29,807 nt of DNA, taken from an uncultured Lachnoanaerobaculum sp. Lineage in GTDB: Bacteria > Bacillota > Clostridia > Lachnospirales > Lachnospiraceae. Below the pieces are notes generated by a model. It had not been told where the DNA came from, made no database searches, and saw only the letters and a program-made list of their open reading frames with translations. Position 1 is the stretch's first letter; every line of letters starts with the position of its first letter. A program made the translations under genes and the position numbers. The DNA is taken from the NCBI GenBank assembly GCA_937925515.1, contig CALALP010000017.1, positions 1-29,807 of the forward strand, written 5' to 3'. This document shows positions 1-7,138 of this stretch, piece after piece.

Positions 1-25
1 GTTGCCTCGCCGTCGGCGAGGCAAC
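1..25. repeat. GC-rich perfect palindrome at the left window edge
   Basis: The two 12-base arms, GTTGCCTCGCCG and CGGCGAGGCAAC, are perfectly complementary around a single central T, and CCCCCAT follows. The block is far more GC-rich than its surroundings. The same core, TCGCCG-N-CGGCGA, closes the right end of the window in inverted orientation. It lies about 35 bp downstream of the thiT stop, so it could form an RNA hairpin in the thiT transcript. No U-tract can be seen because the window ends, so I do not call it a terminator. Confidence 0.85.
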
Positions 26-57
26 CCCCATAAAATAAATTTAATCTTACTAAGAAC

Positions 58-597
58 TTATGCTTTATTAACTGAATTTACTATTCTTTCAAGTGCCATT
101 TGTACTGCCGGAATTAATAAAATAATAGCTGTTACTATTCCCTCTGCATAAATATAAGAACCGTTATATACTGCTGAATAAACAAGTGGATTCATTCCCT
201 CAGGTGCATACTGTGCAAAGAATACAACTCCTGATATTACTGCAAATATAAATCTACCCGTAATTCCTATTAAATATCCAAGTGCTAATCTTTTTTTATT
301 AAATGAAATAATTCCTGATAAACCTAATGCCCCAAATGCAAATATATAATCTACAACTACCTGAATAGGTGAAACTACATAAGGGCCTAGTATAAACTGT
401 AATACTCCATAAGCAATTCCTGATATTATTCCTATCTGCCAGCCAAACAACATTCCCGGTAAGCACATAAAGAACATACTAAAAAGTGTTACAGAACCTC
501 CAAATGGCATTTCAAGTAACTTAAGCATAGAAAGCACTGTTGCAAGTGCTATACATATTGCACTCACTGCAATATGTTTAATTGTAATTTTACTCAT
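58..597 (-). CDS. thiT: Thiamine ECF transporter S component ThiT
   Basis: Substrate-binding membrane subunit of an energy-coupling-factor transporter. It captures thiamine and works with the shared EcfA/A'/T module, which is not in this window. The 179-aa length fits the family. The protein is almost entirely hydrophobic, with about six membrane helices. The family-like segment PFGGSVTLFSMFFMCLPGM is near residue 31 and a GWQIG loop near residue 52. The start is fixed by a perfect AGGAGG seven bases before the ATG. The TPP riboswitch and terminator just upstream independently support thiamine as substrate, and imply that expression is shut off when thiamine diphosphate is plentiful. The call rests on sequence character plus the riboswitch. 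Confidence 0.93.
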   Translation of the reverse strand: MSKITIKHIAVSAICIALATVLSMLKLLEMPFGGSVTLFSMFFMCLPGMLFGWQIGIISGIAYGVLQFILGPYVVSPIQVVVDYIFAFGALGLSGIISFNKKRLALGYLIGITGRFIFAVISGVVFFAQYAPEGMNPLVYSAVYNGSYIYAEGIVTAIILLIPAVQMALERIVNSVNKA

Positions 598-663
598 ACA
601 ATCCCTCCTAATATATATCTTATAAAGCTAACTTAAACTATTAGAGGCTTAATTTAAACTAAG

Positions 664-699
664 AAAAAAGCTACACTCTTGTCAAAACAAAAGTGTAGC
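664..699 (-). terminator. Riboswitch-controlled intrinsic terminator
   Basis: On the minus strand GCTACACT and AGTGTAGC form a perfect 8-bp stem, extended inward by about four more pairs including one wobble. Six T follow. It lies between the TPP aptamer and thiT, the expected place for the expression platform. TPP binding would favour this hairpin and stop transcription before thiT. Confidence 0.88.
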
Positions 700-710
700 C
701 ACTAAACACA

Positions 711-795
711 ATATTTCCCTACGTTGGCATTATCCAAATCAGGTTATAGGTTGTAGTTTTACTACTCTCAGCCCTTTCAAGCACCCTTTTGTAAA
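711..795 (-). promoter_or_regulatory. TPP riboswitch (THI element)
   Basis: Read on the minus strand, the conserved TPP aptamer elements come in order: GGGTGC, then GGGCTGAGAGTAG, then ACCTGATTTGGATAATGCC, then AACGTAGGGAAAT. The CTGAGA bulge and the CCTGAT...GGATAATGCC...CGTAGGGAA strings are the pyrimidine- and pyrophosphate-sensor signatures of this class. It is followed by a terminator and then thiT, so it is an OFF switch acting on transcription. The edges are approximate to about ten bases. Confidence 0.96.
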
Positions 796-818
796 ATTTA
801 TATCAACTTTATTAAAGC

Positions 819-847
819 ATTATAAACTAAAACTATATATTTTGCAA
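819..847 (-). promoter_or_regulatory. Sigma-A-type promoter for the thiT leader
   Basis: On the minus strand there is TTGCAA, a 17-base spacer, and a consensus TATAAT. It starts transcription about 20-25 bases before the TPP aptamer, which fits a riboswitch leader. Confidence 0.7.
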
Positions 848-904
848 TACCATAATAGAATTGTATTTGAGTAAATACACTACTATTACTGAATGAATGC
901 TATA

Positions 905-1056
905 GGGGCTGTTACAAAATTAAATTTTATTAGTAACTATGTTCTCCGTACAGATACAGAGAAAACTATATTTGCTAATTTAAAGACTTTCTATCATATA
1001 TCTTGTCCTCCGTAGGGGGACAAGATATATATGGACAGCCATTTTGCGACAGCTCC
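905..1056 (+). mobile_element. MITE-like hairpin element, copy 1
   Basis: A 152-bp element with imperfect terminal inverted repeats (GGGGCTGTTACAAAAT on the left, ATTTTGCGACAGCTCC on the right) and no coding capacity. It contains the shared body TTTGCTAATTTAAAGACTTT and a strong internal hairpin at 996-1030, with arms ATATATCTTGTCC and GGACAAGATATAT. Copies 2, 3 and 4 in this window share ends, body and hairpin. It lies between etfA and the thiT promoter, so its hairpin may limit readthrough from the fld operon. I found no clear target-site duplication. The ends resemble IS6-family (IS26/IS1216) ends, which suggests but does not prove the mobilising transposase. Confidence 0.82.
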
Positions 1057-1090
1057 AATAATGAATAAATATTTTACCGTAACTCTTAAT

Positions 1091-2080
1091 CTATAAGTTA
1101 TTTATAATCTCAGGAATAACCTTATATAAATCTCCCACTATACCTATATCGGCGATTTCAAATATAGGAGCATTTTCATCTGTATTAATTGCAACTATTA
1201 AATCAGCATTTTGCATACCTGCCACATGTTGAATTGCACCTGAAATTCCACAAGCAAAGTAAATATTTGGCTTTACAGTAGTACCTGTCTGTCCTACCTG
1301 AAAACTATGATCAATCCAGCCTGAATCAACTGCCGCTCTCGATGCTCCAATAGTTCCACCTAATCTATCTGCAAGCTCTCTAAGTAATTTAAAACCGTCA
1401 GCATTTCCAAGACCCATACCACCTGAAACAATTACTTTAGCACTTGTTAAATCAACTTTTTCATTTACAGACTTAACTACTTCAAGTACCTTTGTTCTTA
1501 AATCACTATCTGATAATTTAACCTTTAATTTTACAAGTTCTCCTCTTTTTCCTATTTCCTGCTCTCTTTTCTCCATTACCCCCGGACGAACAGTAGACAT
1601 TTGAGGTCTATGCTCAGGGCAAATAATAGTTGCCATAAGGTTACCACCAAAAGCAGGTCTTGTCTGTAAAATACCACCTGTAGTTTCATCAATAGCAAGT
1701 TTTGTACAATCAGCAGTAAGACCTGTATTACATTTAACTGCAAGGCATGGTCCTAAATCTCTTCCGATATGAGTTGCTCCAAGCAAAACTATTTCAGGCT
1801 TATACTCATCAATAGCATCTCCTATAACCTTTGCATATCCGTCAGTTGTATATAATCTAAGTCTTTCATCATCTGCATAATAAACTACATCAGCACCATA
1901 TTCATATAATTCATTTACTAAATCATTTGCATTATGTCCACAAAGTATTGCACAAACTTTTGAATTTCTTATCTTGGCAAGTTTAGTAGCCTCTCCTAAG
2001 AGTTCAAAAACTACATTCATAAGTTTATTATCTCTTTGTTCAGCAAATACCCAGACATCTTTATATAAACCTAAGTCCAT
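1091..2080 (-). CDS. etfA: Electron transfer flavoprotein alpha subunit EtfA
   Basis: FAD-binding half of the EtfAB heterodimer that passes electrons to the acyl-CoA dehydrogenase encoded two genes upstream. The 329 aa match the family. The C-terminal FAD domain shows VIVSGGMGLG (residues 217-225), GASRAAVDSGW with the FAD-contacting Ser-Arg at 247-248, GQTGTTVKP (263-271) and GISGAIQH (278-285). It is the last gene of the operon, ten bases after etfB, with an AAGGAGGGG ribosome site. It supplies electrons for reducing the aryl-acryloyl-CoA. Whether this Etf bifurcates electrons to ferredoxin cannot be decided by eye. Confidence 0.95.
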   Translation of the reverse strand: MDLGLYKDVWVFAEQRDNKLMNVVFELLGEATKLAKIRNSKVCAILCGHNANDLVNELYEYGADVVYYADDERLRLYTTDGYAKVIGDAIDEYKPEIVLLGATHIGRDLGPCLAVKCNTGLTADCTKLAIDETTGGILQTRPAFGGNLMATIICPEHRPQMSTVRPGVMEKREQEIGKRGELVKLKVKLSDSDLRTKVLEVVKSVNEKVDLTSAKVIVSGGMGLGNADGFKLLRELADRLGGTIGASRAAVDSGWIDHSFQVGQTGTTVKPNIYFACGISGAIQHVAGMQNADLIVAINTDENAPIFEIADIGIVGDLYKVIPEIINNL

Positions 2081-2090
2081 ATTCCCCTCC

Positions 2091-2879
2091 TTAAATCAAA
2101 TGTTTTTCTTTTAAAGTATTTACGAGTTTTTCTGACATCTCAGCTATACTTCCTGTATACATTTCTCCCTTTCCTTTTTGAGGAGGAGTAAATGAACGAA
2201 AAACTCTTGTCGGAGATGCAGACAGTCCACATTCCTTAGGATCAAGTTTTAAATCTTCATGATTAAGAACTTTAATTTCTTTTTCATAAGCCTCTACAAT
2301 ACCACTTATACTCATGTATCTTGGAGTATTAAGCTCTTTTACACAAGTTAAAAAGCAAGGAGTATTTACTTCAATTACCTCATATCCGTCCTCAAGCTGT
2401 CTTTGAACTCTTAACTTACCGTCTTTAAATTCCTCTATTTTCTGAACATAAGTAACTACCGGTATACCAAGTCTATGTGCTACCTGAGGTCCTACCTGTG
2501 CTGTATCTCCGTCTATGGCTTGGCGACCTCCAAACACAATGTCTACATCTTTAATTGCCCTTATACCTGCTGCAATAGTAGTAGAAGTAGCACAAGTATC
2601 TGCACCACCAAAGGCTCTATCACTAAGTAAAATCGCATCATCAGCTCCCATTGCAAGACATTCTCTAAGCATATAACATGCTTGAGGAGGTCCCATTGAT
2701 ATTACAGTAACTGTGGAATTTGGTATACTTTCTTTTAATAATAATGCCTCCTCCAAAGCATTTGCATCATCAGGATTTAATATTGACGGAACACCGTCCC
2801 TAATCAATGTTCCCTTTACAGGATCTATTTTTACTTCATTTGTATCCGGAACTTGTTTTGCACATACACAAATTTTCAT
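2091..2879 (-). CDS. etfB: Electron transfer flavoprotein beta subunit EtfB
   Basis: Partner of EtfA. Its nucleotide-binding fold carries AMP in simple Etfs, or a second FAD in bifurcating ones. The 262 aa match the family. Visible landmarks are the N-terminal CAKQVPDTNEVKIDP (residues 6-20), GADDAILLSDRAFGGADT (77-94) and the EtfB signature QAIDGDTAQVGPQ (119-131). It sits ten bases after acdA with an AAGGGGG ribosome site. The order acdA-etfB-etfA is the usual dehydrogenase-Etf cassette of Stickland fermenters. Confidence 0.95.
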   Translation of the reverse strand: MKICVCAKQVPDTNEVKIDPVKGTLIRDGVPSILNPDDANALEEALLLKESIPNSTVTVISMGPPQACYMLRECLAMGADDAILLSDRAFGGADTCATSTTIAAGIRAIKDVDIVFGGRQAIDGDTAQVGPQVAHRLGIPVVTYVQKIEEFKDGKLRVQRQLEDGYEVIEVNTPCFLTCVKELNTPRYMSISGIVEAYEKEIKVLNHEDLKLDPKECGLSASPTRVFRSFTPPQKGKGEMYTGSIAEMSEKLVNTLKEKHLI

Positions 2880-2889
2880 ATTAACCCCC

Positions 2890-4035
2890 TTACTTAAGTA
2901 ACTTTGAACCTATCACAAGTTGTTGTACTTGGCTAGTTCCCTCATATATAGTAAATACTCTACAATCTCTAAACATTCTCTCAACTTTATAATCTTTTAT
3001 ATATCCATAACCACCATGTAGTTGTACAGCCTTTTGAGCAATTTCATTACAAACTTCAGTAGCATAGTATTTTGCCATAGAGGCGGCTAGTGTTACGTCC
3101 TGCTTAGTATCCATCATATAAGCTGCTCTATAAGTAAGTTGTTTTGCAGCCTCAAGCTTGGTGGCCATGTCTGCTATCATAAAGCTAAGTGCTTGGAAAT
3201 CAGCCAATTTTCTGCCAAACTGCTTTCTTTCTTTAAGATATTTAATACTTTCTTCAAGACAGCCTCCTGCAACTCCTATTGCCTGAGCGGCAACTCCAAG
3301 TCTACCTGTATCTAGGGTTTGCATAGCAAGTTTAAATCCCTTGCCCTCCATTCCAAGTCTATCATTTTTATGAACACGAACATTTTCAAATATAATATCA
3401 CTTGTAGCACAACCTATAAGTCCCATTTTATTCTCAGGCTTTCCACAAGAAACCCCCGGAAGTTTCATATCTACTACAAATGCTGTAACACCTCTAGTTC
3501 CAACTCCTTGCTGTGTCTTTGCAAAAACTACTGTAAAATCTGCAAGTGGTGCCATAGTTATAAAGCATTTTCTTCCATTTAATATATAATAATCTCCGTC
3601 TTTTACAGCTGTTGTAGTCATACTTCCTGCATCAGAACCTGCCCCCGGCTCTGTAAGTGCAAATGCCATTTTCTTTTCGCCTTTTACAACCGGTGTAAGA
3701 TATTTTTCTTTTTGTTGTGCATTTCCTGCTAAAATAAGTGGACCACCTGAAAGAGAATTTGGACTTGAAACATATATACTTGCAACTCCTGATACCTTTG
3801 CAATCTCCTCCATAACTATAACATAACTTAGTGCATCAGCTCCTTGCCCCCCTAAATTTTTAGGAGTCTTTACACCAAAGAAACCTGCATTAGCCATTTT
3901 CTTTAGCATCTCTTCAGGAAACTTTCCTGTTTCTTCAACCTCATCTAAAAAATCCTTAGTAAATTCTGTTTGTGCAAAGCTTTGAGCAAGCTTTCTAATA
4001 AGCTCATGTTGCTCAGTAAAATAACACTCTGCCAT
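2890..4035 (-). CDS. acdA: Acyl-CoA dehydrogenase (aryl-acryloyl-CoA reductase)
   Basis: FAD enzyme of the acyl-CoA dehydrogenase family. In this operon it most likely runs in the reductive direction, cinnamoyl- or indoleacryloyl-CoA to the propionyl-CoA derivative, with electrons from EtfAB. The 381 aa are the normal length. Landmarks are the FAD/substrate segment ALTEPGAGSDAGSM, the C-terminal AVQLHGGYGYIKDYKVERMFRD, and YEGTSQVQ holding the catalytic Glu at about residue 365. The start follows AGGAGG. It lies 13 bases after the CoA-ligase gene. Family assignment is certain; the substrate is inferred from fldAIBC and could instead be a branched-chain acyl-CoA. Confidence 0.93.
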   Translation of the reverse strand: MAECYFTEQHELIRKLAQSFAQTEFTKDFLDEVEETGKFPEEMLKKMANAGFFGVKTPKNLGGQGADALSYVIVMEEIAKVSGVASIYVSSPNSLSGGPLILAGNAQQKEKYLTPVVKGEKKMAFALTEPGAGSDAGSMTTTAVKDGDYYILNGRKCFITMAPLADFTVVFAKTQQGVGTRGVTAFVVDMKLPGVSCGKPENKMGLIGCATSDIIFENVRVHKNDRLGMEGKGFKLAMQTLDTGRLGVAAQAIGVAGGCLEESIKYLKERKQFGRKLADFQALSFMIADMATKLEAAKQLTYRAAYMMDTKQDVTLAASMAKYYATEVCNEIAQKAVQLHGGYGYIKDYKVERMFRDCRVFTIYEGTSQVQQLVIGSKLLK

Positions 4036-4048
4036 ATTACACCTCCTA

Positions 4049-5593
4049 CTATTTTTTAAACTGCTTTATAAATTCTACTGCTATTTTTTTTAGTTTTAGC
4101 AGTTCAATTTTCTCATTTGTAGTATATGGAAATTCTTCAAGTCTAACTATGTATGCAGGTATTTTATATTTTGCAAGCCTATCTTTTAAAAACTCCCTTA
4201 TTTCAATGTCTGTAAGTGAATGTTTTTCTTTTAAAATGATACATGCAACAATTTCTTCTTGAACAATTTCTGATTCAATTCCAATTACCTTTACTTCCTT
4301 AATCTCATTAAGTTCTTTTATTGCATTTTCAATTTCATAAGGGGAAATGTTTTCTCCACAACGAATTATCATTTCCTTAATTCTACCACTTATATGCAAG
4401 AATTTTTCATCATCAATATAGCCCATATCCCCTGTTTTTAGCCAACCATCATCTGTAAATACATTTTCATTTGCAAACTTATTATTATAATATCCAAGCA
4501 TTACATTGTAGCCTTTTACTTCTATTTCGCCTTGTACAAACTTCTCACAATATAATGCTCCCTCTATGCCGTTAATTCTAATGTCTACATGTTCTATTGC
4601 CCTGCCTGCTGAGGCGGCTTTTTCTTCAATACTTGCATCTAAATTTGCAATAGTTACACAAGGAGAGGTTTCAGTCTGCCCATAAGACGGTTGTAATTTC
4701 ATATCATTAAATATATCTGAAATGTATTTAAATTCCTCATATCCTATAAAAGAGCCTGCTATTATCCCTGATTTTAAATTAAGTGATGCAATCTCCTCTC
4801 TTGGAAACTTATTTGCAATAGCAAGAAACATACTTGGAACTCCGTTTAATATACTACATTTATGTTCCCTGATACATTTAACTATTTTTGATGACCTATT
4901 ACTTTCAGGAATAACCATAGTTGTTTTACTTATTAAACAAGCTAATATTCCTGCTGTCAGACCAAAACAATGAAACATAGGAACTGCAATACAAAGTTTA
5001 TCATTTTCATTCCAACGCATAGCCTCTGCTATCGCTCTTGCATTATTTACAAGATTGAATTGACTTAATAGCACTCCCTTTGGAATACTTGTAGTTCCGG
5101 AAGTAAACATCATACAAGCAGGTTTAAAGGGATTAAACTCATTATTAATTTCAAAATCTTTTTTTGAATAATCTTCATTTATAAGTTCTGAAATACTTAT
5201 GATATTTTTTACTATTTTTTCTTTTTTTACAGGCTCTAAGGCTTTTTTTAGTTCAATGTCATTTGAATACATAATACAATCCAAATCAGAATGTTTTACT
5301 ACATCAAGTAATTCTCTACCTTTAAAATAGGTATTTATAAGCACTGCCAATGCCCCAATTTTTTCAAGTGCAAAAAAAGAAATAATCCAATCGGGACTAT
5401 TTAAAATAAATAGCCCCACATAAGAATTATTAGTGATTCCCATTTCTAGGAATTTATATGCTAAACAAGTACTTAATTTGTTAAGCCTATCCCAAGTGTA
5501 TCTTGCATTATTATCTTCAATAGCAATCAAGTTGGGATGGGTTTTTGCTGTATCTTCTAAAATACTGCTTATACTTTTTTTTATTAATTCCAT
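4049..5593 (-). CDS. Class I adenylate-forming acyl-CoA ligase in the fld operon
   Basis: ATP-dependent acid:CoA ligase of the AMP-binding superfamily, 514 aa, resembling CaiC and medium-chain or aryl-acid ligases. Core motifs are TSGTTSIPKG (P-loop, residues 164-173), YGQTETSP, TGDMGYID and the C-terminal NEKIELLKL, which carries the catalytic-Lys region in a variant form. The start codon lies one base after the fldA stop with no recognisable Shine-Dalgarno, so translation is probably coupled to fldA. The likely role is to activate an aryl acid (cinnamate, phenylpropionate or the indole analogues) and so charge the CoA pool that FldA then recycles. A proposed ligase of this kind is associated with aromatic Stickland metabolism. 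The exact substrate is inference. Confidence 0.88.
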   Translation of the reverse strand: MELIKKSISSILEDTAKTHPNLIAIEDNNARYTWDRLNKLSTCLAYKFLEMGITNNSYVGLFILNSPDWIISFFALEKIGALAVLINTYFKGRELLDVVKHSDLDCIMYSNDIELKKALEPVKKEKIVKNIISISELINEDYSKKDFEINNEFNPFKPACMMFTSGTTSIPKGVLLSQFNLVNNARAIAEAMRWNENDKLCIAVPMFHCFGLTAGILACLISKTTMVIPESNRSSKIVKCIREHKCSILNGVPSMFLAIANKFPREEIASLNLKSGIIAGSFIGYEEFKYISDIFNDMKLQPSYGQTETSPCVTIANLDASIEEKAASAGRAIEHVDIRINGIEGALYCEKFVQGEIEVKGYNVMLGYYNNKFANENVFTDDGWLKTGDMGYIDDEKFLHISGRIKEMIIRCGENISPYEIENAIKELNEIKEVKVIGIESEIVQEEIVACIILKEKHSLTDIEIREFLKDRLAKYKIPAYIVRLEEFPYTTNEKIELLKLKKIAVEFIKQFKK

Positions 5594-5594
5594 T

Positions 5595-6818
5595 TTACTT
5601 TATAAATAATGCCTTAGTTTCAAGCATATTATCAATTTCTTCTTTACTATATCCTAGTTCTTCTAAAACCTCTCTGCCATGCTCGCCTATTTTAGGGCCT
5701 CTTTTATAGTCAGGAACTCCCATTTCTTTGAACTTAACAGGTAATCTTACAAGTCTTCTTGTATTTCCGGTGTCATAGTTCATATCATAGAAACATTCAT
5801 TTGCTATGGCTTGTTCATCATTTCTAATTTCACTCCAATTTTTAGCAAGTGAGAAAGGTATATCAGCCTTTGTAAGTATTTCATTCCATTCTGCAACTGT
5901 TTTCTTTCCCATAGCCTCCATAACTATATCATAAACCTTTGTACCAAGTTTCTTCTCCTGCATGTTTAAAACAGGGAAATATTCAGTGCTACCTACTAAG
6001 TCCTCTCTGCCTAGTGCAATCATAAACTTTTCATAGTAAGTATTATAGTCAGGCATACAAGTTTGAATAAATCTGTCGTCCTTTGTTCTCCAAGCTGCAT
6101 TAAACGGATTAGCACTTTCTCTTACATCAATCGGATAATTTTGTGCTATTCCCTCATAATTAGATGCCTGAATCATCATTCCCATATTAAATATCGCACT
6201 TTCAAATAATGAAGATTCTACTTTTTCTCCAACTCCCTTGACCTTTGCTTGGAAAAGTGCCGCTAAAATTCCTGCTGCTAAATTCATACCTACATTGTGG
6301 TCGCCAAGCCCCGGAACTACATTCATCGGAACAGTTCCTTTTTGTCTTAAAGAGTCTAAATATCCACCTCTTGCAAAAAATGCTGTAAAATCAAATCCGG
6401 GAAGGTCTTTATCAGGCCCATACTCTCCATATCCTGTACAAAGTGCATACACAAGTTTCGGATATCTTACCTTAAGACTGTCATAATCAAGTCCTGCTCT
6501 TTCAAGTGCCTGTACTCTCCAGTTTGTTATAAGTACATCAGCAGTTTCAAGTAATTTGAAAAATGCCTCCTTACCTTTTTCATCTTTAATATTTATAGAA
6601 AGACAACGCTTATTTCCATTTTCCAAGTCCCAAGTAGTATTTTCTTCTTGGCTTAAAGGTCTACCCTCTGACGGAGCAGTATATCTTAGTGGGTCGCCCT
6701 TAGGTGCCTCAATCTTAATTACATCTGCCCCTAAATCAGCCATAAATCTTCCGGCAGTAGCTGCTGCAATAAAGTTGGCAAGTTCTACTACTCTTACACC
6801 CTCAAGTGGTTTATTCAT
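5595..6818 (-). CDS. fldA: Aryl-acryloyl-CoA:aryl-lactate CoA-transferase, FldA type
   Basis: Class III (CaiB/BaiF, formyl-CoA-transferase-like) enzyme moving CoA from cinnamoyl-CoA or phenylpropionyl-CoA to (R)-phenyllactate, the acceptor step before dehydration. The 407 aa are normal. The nucleophilic Asp is in PGLGDHNVG (Asp173). The stretch LRYTAPSEGRPLSQEEN (residues 44-60), followed by a WDLEN motif, is very close to the Clostridium sporogenes FldA sequence as I remember it, and favours FldA over the leucine-pathway HadA. It lies after a MITE copy, has a possible promoter of its own at 6854-6881, and uses an AAAAGGAG ribosome site. If the substrate assignment is wrong, HadA is the alternative. 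Confidence 0.9.
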   Translation of the reverse strand: MNKPLEGVRVVELANFIAAATAGRFMADLGADVIKIEAPKGDPLRYTAPSEGRPLSQEENTTWDLENGNKRCLSINIKDEKGKEAFFKLLETADVLITNWRVQALERAGLDYDSLKVRYPKLVYALCTGYGEYGPDKDLPGFDFTAFFARGGYLDSLRQKGTVPMNVVPGLGDHNVGMNLAAGILAALFQAKVKGVGEKVESSLFESAIFNMGMMIQASNYEGIAQNYPIDVRESANPFNAAWRTKDDRFIQTCMPDYNTYYEKFMIALGREDLVGSTEYFPVLNMQEKKLGTKVYDIVMEAMGKKTVAEWNEILTKADIPFSLAKNWSEIRNDEQAIANECFYDMNYDTGNTRRLVRLPVKFKEMGVPDYKRGPKIGEHGREVLEELGYSKEEIDNMLETKALFIK

Positions 6819-6853
6819 AATCTTCTCCTTTTACTTAAAATTAGTTAATACTT

Positions 6854-6881
6854 ATTATATACATGACACTGTACTAAGTAA
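6854..6881 (-). promoter_or_regulatory. Possible internal promoter for fldA and downstream genes
   Basis: On the minus strand there is TTACTT, a 16-base spacer and a consensus TATAAT, about 35 bases before the fldA start. It would matter because a hairpin-bearing MITE separates fldA from the upstream transporter gene. The -35 match is weak. Confidence 0.4.
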
Positions 6882-6929
6882 TTTAGATACAATATTTTTT
6901 ATTTGTATTTTCTATTAAAATATTTATTT

Positions 6930-7080
6930 GGTACTGTCGCAAAACTAATTTTCATTAGTAACTATGTTTTCCGTACAGATACAGAGAAAACTATATTTGC
7001 TAATTTAAAGACTTTCTATTATATATCTTGTCCCCCATAGGGGGACAAGATATATAGGATAGCCATTTTACGACACCCTC
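6930..7080 (+). mobile_element. MITE-like hairpin element, copy 2, inside the fld operon
   Basis: A 151-bp copy in the same orientation as copy 1 and nearly identical to it through the body, so a recent relative. Its ends are GGTACTGTCGCAAAAC and TTTTACGACACCCTC. The internal hairpin at 7021-7055 is a near-perfect 16-bp stem (ATATATCTTGTCCCCC with GGGGGACAAGATATAT) around a 3-base loop. It accounts for most of the 320-bp gap between the transporter gene and fldA, in an operon whose other gaps are 1-120 bp. The hairpin has no long U-tract on either strand. Confidence 0.85.
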
Positions 7081-7138
7081 TATAATAAATGAATAAATAT
7101 ATTTCTTTATTTTACAATAGCGAACAAATAATACTACC

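Noticed and set aside
1..25. Left-edge palindrome as the thiT terminator
   Set aside because: The stem is strong, but no U-tract can be seen on the minus strand because the window ends there. The right-edge copy has no such relation to a gene end.
3319..3582. Plus-strand open frame antisense to acdA
   Set aside because: A shadow of the dehydrogenase gene with low-complexity Ser/Cys/Tyr composition and no ribosome site.
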